Part shown: positions 6,347 through 10,085 of the stretch, piece by piece | Layout: each line of letters begins with the position of its first letter | How positions within the stretch are numbered: the stretch's first letter is position 1 | Origin: an uncultured Bacteroidales bacterium | GTDB taxonomy: Bacteria; Bacteroidota; Bacteroidia; Bacteroidales; UBA932 | Reading direction: 5' to 3' | Length of the DNA stretch: 10,085 nt | NCBI GenBank assembly: GCA_946406095.1 | Contig: CAMJJO010000063.1 | Span: 1 to 10,085 of the forward strand | Notes under the pieces: model-generated | What the model saw: only the letters and a program-made list of their open reading frames with translations | The model's database searches: none | What the model was told of the DNA's origin: nothing | Program-made: the position numbers and the translations under genes

Positions 6347-7573
6347 ATGAACAAACGAATTATCGCAATCTTGGCGACCCTCGCGGTCCTGCCTGCCACC
6401 GCATACAACGACCATCGCGGTCACAACCTGGACTCCCTCGAAAGGGTGGTCGCCCGCTGGACCCCGGACGCCATCGACCGTGCCGGCACCCAGGAACTGA
6501 TCGACCTCAACAACGCCTGCCGCAGCCTGATGCTCGGCTACAGCACCACCATCGGCCCCAAAAGCGAGTTCTACGCCCGCAAAGCCCTCAGTATCAGCGT
6601 CCCCCGCGGATGGGAGTTCGCCACCTGGGACGCCAGCAAATACATCGGCCAGTGCTTCTGGGCGCAGGAGAAATACGACAGCGCGCTTTTCTACTATAAC
6701 AAGGCCCGCGAGGCGATCGAGCGGATGGAGAACGGCGGCACTTCCCCCACGGCGCCGGACGGCTACGGCCAGAAGGAGATCGACGACGCCAAATCCTCCC
6801 TCTACGGCGCCATCGGCAACCTCTACAGCATGCAGGACTCCATCCCCCAGGCAATGGCATTCTACGCCAAGGCAGGGGCCATCTTCGACAAGTACGGATG
6901 GAACACCAGCAACTCCGTCCTCTACTACAACATTGGCGAGACCTGGGCGGGCGAGGGGGACCTGAAGGCGGCGGAAAAGGCCTACCGCAAGGCTCTGGGC
7001 TATGCCGAGATGGAGAAGGATTCCCTCTGGATAGCGACCAGCCACAAGGGTCTGGGGCGGATGTATCTGGATATGGGGAAGATGGGGAAGGCCCTGCGCG
7101 AACTCCATCTGGCGGAGGAGTACTTCGCCGCCCACGACCGGGAGGAAACCATCTTCCGGAAAGAGAACTTCGAATATATGTCCATCGCCCTCCAGCGGCA
7201 GAAGAAGCAACTGACGGTCATCATCTTCGGGATGGTGCTGATGGTCTTGCTCGCCGCCGGCATCCTTCTTCTCGGGCGGAGGCTTCGCGCATCCCGCAAG
7301 GAGCAGGAGGAGACCGCGGTGGTGATGGAGGAGACGCTGGCGGACCTGCAGCATTCCAAGGGCCCTGCGGACGGCATCGATGCCCAGGTTTCCGACCGCG
7401 AAAAGGAGATCCTGGAGCTGCTGGCGAAGGGATATACCTCCCCGCAGATCGCCGAGTGCCTGCACCTCAGCTCCGAGACGGTGAAGTGGTACCGCAAGAA
7501 GCTGCTGATCAAGTTCGACGCCGCCAACACCGCCGAGCTCGTGCTCCGCGCCAAAGAAGGGAATTTGCTGTAG
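6347..7573 (+). CDS. Membrane-anchored TPR-LuxR transcriptional regulator
   Basis: A 408-residue one-component regulator. A short signal-like segment (MNKRIIAILATLAVLPATA) is followed by a helical region of about 30-285 with TPR-type repeats, for example ASKYIGQCFWAQEKYDSALF, then GNLYSMQDSIPQAMAFYAKA, YNIGETWAGEGDLKAAEKA and GLGRMYLDMGKMGKALREL. One membrane helix (about 289-309, LTVIIFGMVLMVLLAAG) precedes a charged, probably coiled-coil linker and a LuxR/GerE HTH at 348-403 (VSDREKEILELLAKG, TSPQIAE, ETVKWYRK). Topology places the TPRs in the periplasm and the HTH in the cytoplasm. This layout is common in Bacteroidota. TPRs usually bind proteins or peptides, so the regulator is inferred to sense something in the periplasm and act on nearby DNA. 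It is divergent from the small LuxR-peptide-lipoprotein operon and shares its palindromic control region. Its ligand is unknown. Confidence 0.88.
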   Translation: MNKRIIAILATLAVLPATAYNDHRGHNLDSLERVVARWTPDAIDRAGTQELIDLNNACRSLMLGYSTTIGPKSEFYARKALSISVPRGWEFATWDASKYIGQCFWAQEKYDSALFYYNKAREAIERMENGGTSPTAPDGYGQKEIDDAKSSLYGAIGNLYSMQDSIPQAMAFYAKAGAIFDKYGWNTSNSVLYYNIGETWAGEGDLKAAEKAYRKALGYAEMEKDSLWIATSHKGLGRMYLDMGKMGKALRELHLAEEYFAAHDREETIFRKENFEYMSIALQRQKKQLTVIIFGMVLMVLLAAGILLLGRRLRASRKEQEETAVVMEETLADLQHSKGPADGIDAQVSDREKEILELLAKGYTSPQIAECLHLSSETVKWYRKKLLIKFDAANTAELVLRAKEGNLL

Positions 7574-7581
7574 TTTTTGAT

Positions 7582-7589
7582 TATCTTTG
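7582..7589 (+). promoter_or_regulatory. -7 box upstream of the SUI1 gene
   Basis: TATCTTTG is a full TAnnTTTG match beginning nine bases after the TPR-LuxR stop and ending four bases before the SUI1 ATG. A TTTG at 7564-7567 is only 14 bases away, shorter than the usual 17-23. The gene would be transcribed separately from the regulator, with a leaderless message. Confidence 0.6.
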
Positions 7590-7593
7590 CACT

Positions 7594-7941
7594 ATGAAGA
7601 ACGATAATGACTGGAAGCAGCGTCTGGGGGTGGTGTATTCCACCAATCCAGATTTTCAATATCAGACCGTTCAGCAGGTGGAGGCGGACACCCTTCCGCC
7701 CGCTAAGCAGCGGCTCATCGTGGCGATAGACCGCAGGCAGCGGGCCGGCAAGCAGGTGACGCTGGTGAAGGGGTTCGTGGGCAAAAGCGAGGATCTGGCC
7801 GCGCTGGCCAAGGCCCTCAAGACCAAATGCGGAGTCGGCGGCACGGCAAAGGACGGGGAAATCACCATCCAGGGGGATCTGAGGGACAAGCTCGTCGCCC
7901 TCCTCACTACAATGGGATATAATGCCAAACGCGGGAATTAA
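7594..7941 (+). CDS. SUI1/YciH-family translation factor
   Basis: A 115-residue protein. Residues about 38-112 carry the SUI1 (eIF1-like) fold: LIVAIDRRQRAGKQVTLVKGF, then LAALAKALKTKCGVGG, the charged loop TAKDGEITIQGD, and the last helix DKLVALLTTMGYNAKRG. Basic residues around RRQRAGK and the GVGGTAKDG loop match the parts that contact ribosomal RNA in eIF1. In eukaryotes and archaea the family checks start-codon choice; E. coli YciH has been proposed to act in stress-related translation inhibition, and the role in Bacteroidota is not settled. The N-terminal tail of about 35 residues is polar and probably unstructured. Its end overlaps the DUF4271 gene by 20 bases, suggesting co-translation. 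Assignment by motif is secure, function less so. Confidence 0.9.
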   Translation: MKNDNDWKQRLGVVYSTNPDFQYQTVQQVEADTLPPAKQRLIVAIDRRQRAGKQVTLVKGFVGKSEDLAALAKALKTKCGVGGTAKDGEITIQGDLRDKLVALLTTMGYNAKRGN

Positions 7942-8647
7942 CATAGATTTCGGCTCCCTTCATCTCCTGACGGAACGGCCGGCCTCGGTCGCTGCGGCCG
8001 GGTGGGCGGATATCCCCGAACACGGATGGATGCTCATCGGCGCGGCGGTCATCATCCTCTTTCTTCTGCCGGAGATATATAAATTGCTGCCTGCGCTGGC
8101 AGGGTGCCTGGTCCGCGGGCGCGGGAACATCGAGGTCGAGCACAGCGTCAGCACGGCCCGCACGCGGAGCACCTGCTCGCGCCTGCTATCCGTTGTAGTG
8201 ATCATCGCCGCCGACCGCTACGGCCTCTACGCCGCAAGTTTCATCGCCCTCTGGAGCCAACCATGGCTGCGGCTGGCGGAGTTGATGGCAGTGCTGGTGG
8301 CATTCAACAGCCTCCGCCTCATCACCCACGGCTTCCTGATCGGGATGCGGCGGGTGCGCCCGAGTCACGAAGTGCGGCTGGCACTCAGGAGGGGCATCTA
8401 CAACTACTTTATCTGCTTTGCATTATGGATGCTGGTTTCGCTTTGCGTGCTTGTGGCTTTCAGCGCTCCTGATGGCGTAATCCGCTGGTGCTTATGGGGG
8501 GAACTGGCTATCTTATGGCTGATTACGCTGGTGAGGGAAGGACAGATTTTGCACTCATTTTGCTCTGGTTTGTCAACATTTTTGTATCTTTGCGGGCTTG
8601 AATTTTTACCGGCCGCCGTGCTAGTTGCCTCCGGCTTGGTTTTATAA
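7922..8647 (+). CDS. DUF4271 multi-pass membrane protein
   Basis: A 241-residue integral membrane protein with about six hydrophobic helices (around residues 36-55, 88-107, 115-136, 160-180, 188-205 and 213-239). The C-terminal signature, LVREGQIL followed by FLYLCGLEFLPAAVLV, is the hallmark I recognise from DUF4271 proteins, which in Bacteroidota are commonly encoded next to hemD. The biochemical role of the family is not known. The first ATG at 7922 makes a 20-base overlap with SUI1; the next in-frame Met (residue 37, in HGWMLIG) would cut into the first helix, so the early start is preferred. hemD starts 15 bases after the stop. A probable promoter for hemD is embedded in the codons for the LYLC motif. 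Confidence 0.85.
   Translation: MPNAGINIDFGSLHLLTERPASVAAAGWADIPEHGWMLIGAAVIILFLLPEIYKLLPALAGCLVRGRGNIEVEHSVSTARTRSTCSRLLSVVVIIAADRYGLYAASFIALWSQPWLRLAELMAVLVAFNSLRLITHGFLIGMRRVRPSHEVRLALRRGIYNYFICFALWMLVSLCVLVAFSAPDGVIRWCLWGELAILWLITLVREGQILHSFCSGLSTFLYLCGLEFLPAAVLVASGLVL
8559..8592 (+). promoter_or_regulatory. Probable internal promoter for hemD-rnpA-yidD
   Basis: TTTG (8559-8562), 22 bases of spacer, then TATCTTTG (8585-8592) fit the Bacteroidota sigma-AB pattern TTTG-N17-23-TAnnTTTG. This is the only place in the window where both elements appear at the right distance. It lies within the last 90 bases of the DUF4271 reading frame, about 70 bases upstream of the hemD ATG, and the surrounding codons are AT-richer than the rest of that gene. 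Confidence 0.55.
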
Positions 8648-8662
8648 GTCAGATTGACAGAT

Positions 8663-9394
8663 ATGAGAATACTGATATCACAGCAGGCACCTGCGAAGAT
8701 GACTGCATACGAGGCCCTACAGGGCAAGTTCAAAGCTGAGGTCAGCTTCCGTCCGTTCTTCAAGATCGAGGCCCTCAGTTCTCGTGAATTCCGTGAACAG
8801 CGCATCAACCTGCCGGACTATACCGCCATTATTTTTTCTTCGCGTCACGCGATCGATGCATATTTCAAACTGGCAGAAGACCTTCGTTTCAAGGTTCCCG
8901 AGACAATGAAGTATTTCTGCAGCACCGAACTGGTTGCCAACTACCTCCAGAAGCATATCGTTTTCCGCAAGCGCAAGATTTTCTTCGGGGACGGGACATC
9001 CGAATCCGTGGTTGCGCTGATCGGCCCCAAGCACAAGGGGGAGAAGTTCCTTCTCACCAAGTCGGCCGGTGCCAATGTGGATCATATGAAATCCCTTCTG
9101 GACAAGGCTGGAATCGATTATAGCGATGCGGAGCTCGTGAAGAGTGTCACGCAGGACCTGCACGACCTCGACCTTTCTGCCTACGATATCATCGCCCTCT
9201 ACAATCCTGCGGACGTGAAGTCGCTGCGGGAGAATTTCCCGGAGTTCAAGCAGGGGAACGTGAAGTTTGTCGGATGGGGCAAGAGCATTGTTCCGGCGAT
9301 GGAGGAAGCGGGGTTGAATACTGATATCCAGGGACCTACTCCCGAGGCGCCGTCGGTGGCCCGGGCGATCGAGCTTTATCTTCAGAGTAAATAA
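8663..9394 (+). CDS. hemD: Uroporphyrinogen-III synthase family protein
   Basis: A 243-residue protein matching the Bacteroidota HemD type: MRILISQQAP at the start, FRPFFKIEALSSREFREQ at 29-46, TAIIFSSRHAID at 54-65, PETMKYFCSTEL at 79-90, then VFRKRKIFFGDG, a second half-domain, and the closing GWGKSIVPAMEEAGL with PTPEAPSVARAI. Two similar alpha/beta lobes fit the HemD fold, which closes hydroxymethylbilane to uroporphyrinogen III with inversion of ring D. ATG 8663 is preferred over an in-frame TTG at 8654. No other haem-pathway gene is in view, and many Bacteroidales lack the full pathway while keeping this gene. The true substrate in this organism is therefore less certain than the family name. 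rnpA begins three bases after the stop. Confidence 0.88.
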   Translation: MRILISQQAPAKMTAYEALQGKFKAEVSFRPFFKIEALSSREFREQRINLPDYTAIIFSSRHAIDAYFKLAEDLRFKVPETMKYFCSTELVANYLQKHIVFRKRKIFFGDGTSESVVALIGPKHKGEKFLLTKSAGANVDHMKSLLDKAGIDYSDAELVKSVTQDLHDLDLSAYDIIALYNPADVKSLRENFPEFKQGNVKFVGWGKSIVPAMEEAGLNTDIQGPTPEAPSVARAIELYLQSK

Positions 9395-9397
9395 GTT

Positions 9398-9904
9398 ATG
9401 GCTTCGGAGGGCAACACTCTTGGGAAGGTTTCCCGGTTGTCCGGCAAGAAGTCGATTGCGACCCTTCTGGCCGATGGCAAGTGGGGGGCGTACGGCCATT
9501 TCCGGTATTGCTGGCTCATTCCCTCCGCGTCGGGCAAAGGGCCCGTCTGTGGCCCGCAAGGGGCCAGCAGTACGGGCATTGCCCTCCCGAAGGAGCCAAC
9601 GCCTGCCAGCGACCGGCCAGGACGGATTCTGATATCCGTGCCGAAGAGGTTTTTCAAGAGGGCGGTGAAGCGGAATTTGCTGAAGCGGCGGATCCGGGAG
9701 GCATATCGGGTGCGGAAGCTGGCGGGGGTGGATATCCTCTTTCAGTATAATTCTGCGGAGATTGCGGATTTCGCGGTTATCAGCGCGGAAGTGGCCGCGA
9801 TACTTTCACATATTGGCAAGGGCTTGACGGAAGGTTACAGTCCTTCTTCGCAGAAAAATGCTCATCAGGCCTGCACGCTTCCGTCAGGCAATTCCGAACC
9901 ATGA
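9398..9904 (+). CDS. rnpA: Ribonuclease P protein component with an expanded central loop
   Basis: A 168-residue basic protein, protein subunit of RNase P, which removes 5' leaders from precursor tRNAs together with the RNA subunit. LSGKKSIATLLADGKWG (14-30) is the usual first helix region, HFRYCWLIP the first strand, RILISVPKRFFKRAVKRN (76-93) the core strand and helix, and KRNLLKRRIREAYR (91-104) the RNR signature that contacts the RNA. Typical relatives are about 110-140 residues. The excess is a Gly/Pro/Ser-rich stretch at about 42-75, between two core strands, and a polar tail after about residue 145. The stop overlaps the yidD start as ATGA, so translation is coupled. In most bacteria rnpA and yidD sit together near rpmH; here the partner on the left is hemD, the Bacteroidota arrangement. 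Confidence 0.92.
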   Translation: MASEGNTLGKVSRLSGKKSIATLLADGKWGAYGHFRYCWLIPSASGKGPVCGPQGASSTGIALPKEPTPASDRPGRILISVPKRFFKRAVKRNLLKRRIREAYRVRKLAGVDILFQYNSAEIADFAVISAEVAAILSHIGKGLTEGYSPSSQKNAHQACTLPSGNSEP

Positions 9905-10085
9905 AGTGGCTGAAGAAAATACTGGCGGCGCCGTTCATCCTGCTGATAAAATTCTATCAGCTGTGCATCTCGCCGCTCAAACCGCCGACCTGCCGGTTCA
10001 CCCCGACCTGCAGCCAGTACGCCCTGGAGGCCTTCCGCAAATACGGCCCGCTGAAGGGCTTCTGGCTCTCGCTCAAGCGCATCCT
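9901..10085 (+). CDS. yidD: Membrane protein insertion efficiency factor YidD, 3' end outside window
   Basis: Sixty-one codons are present before the edge. An amphipathic, partly hydrophobic N-terminus (MKWLKKILAAPFILLIKFYQ) is followed by the YidD signature CRFTPTCSQYALEAFRKYG (31-49) and GFWLSLKR. The family is normally about 70-85 residues, so little is missing. YidD is a small inner-membrane-associated protein that aids YidC-dependent insertion of membrane proteins. Its ATG overlaps the rnpA stop by four bases. Confidence 0.93.
   Translation, partial: MKWLKKILAAPFILLIKFYQLCISPLKPPTCRFTPTCSQYALEAFRKYGPLKGFWLSLKRI

Noticed and set aside
6317..7465. 382-codon minus-strand open frame opposite the TPR-LuxR gene
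   Set aside because: The plus strand has clear TPR and LuxR motifs. The minus frame has no recognisable motif and biased composition; it is a shadow.
6898..7941. 347-codon plus-strand frame sharing the SUI1 stop codon
   Set aside because: Only its last 115 residues are the SUI1 protein. The upstream part is a frame-shifted reading of the TPR-LuxR gene, so it is not a real fusion.
8717..9559. 280-codon minus-strand open frame across hemD and rnpA
   Set aside because: It crosses the boundary of two recognised plus-strand genes and shows no family features.

Overview
The window looks like chromosomal DNA of a gut-type Bacteroidota, most likely order Bacteroidales. The evidence is the TAnnTTTG -7 boxes just upstream of start codons, a near absence of Shine-Dalgarno sites, a DUF2723 (TMEM260-like) membrane glycosyltransferase, a BspA-type lipoprotein, and the lineage gene order SUI1 - DUF4271 - hemD - rnpA - yidD. 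The genus cannot be fixed from the sequence; an Alistipes-like or uncultured Bacteroidales genome would fit. Most of the window is GC-rich, but about 2.82-5.82 kb is visibly richer in A+T.

Left part, minus strand. A 3'-truncated DUF2723 protein O-mannosyltransferase-like gene fills 1-2641. Upstream of it is a short non-coding stretch with two 50-bp-spaced copies of a palindromic repeat. Next comes a toxin-first type II toxin-antitoxin pair of the HigBA type (3625-2848). An intrinsic terminator at 3699-3730 closes the operon that follows.

Middle part, minus strand. Three genes appear to form one operon, read from 6189 down to 3752: a 69-residue LuxR-type DNA-binding protein, a 41-residue peptide with two cysteines and a terminal Glu-Trp, and a 688-residue lipoprotein. 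The lipoprotein has an N-terminal fimbrillin-like region and a C-terminal BspA/DUF285 leucine-rich-repeat region. It is preceded by an unusually good Shine-Dalgarno sequence.

Right part, plus strand. Divergent from that operon is a 408-residue regulator with signal peptide, periplasmic TPR region, one membrane span and a C-terminal LuxR HTH. Its HTH is about 54% identical to that of the small regulator. Between the two regulators lie two 16-bp palindromes with centres 22 bp apart, a candidate operator. A housekeeping run follows: SUI1/YciH-like factor, DUF4271 membrane protein, uroporphyrinogen-III synthase, RNase P protein and the start of YidD. Their spacing is tight, with overlaps or gaps of at most about 20 bases.

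The most interesting unit is 3699-7573. A periplasmic-sensing TPR-LuxR protein, a small LuxR protein with nearly the same DNA-reading helix, a short conserved-looking peptide and a surface lipoprotein sit together around paired palindromes. The working inference is a locally controlled surface-protein locus. No function for the peptide can be read from the sequence.
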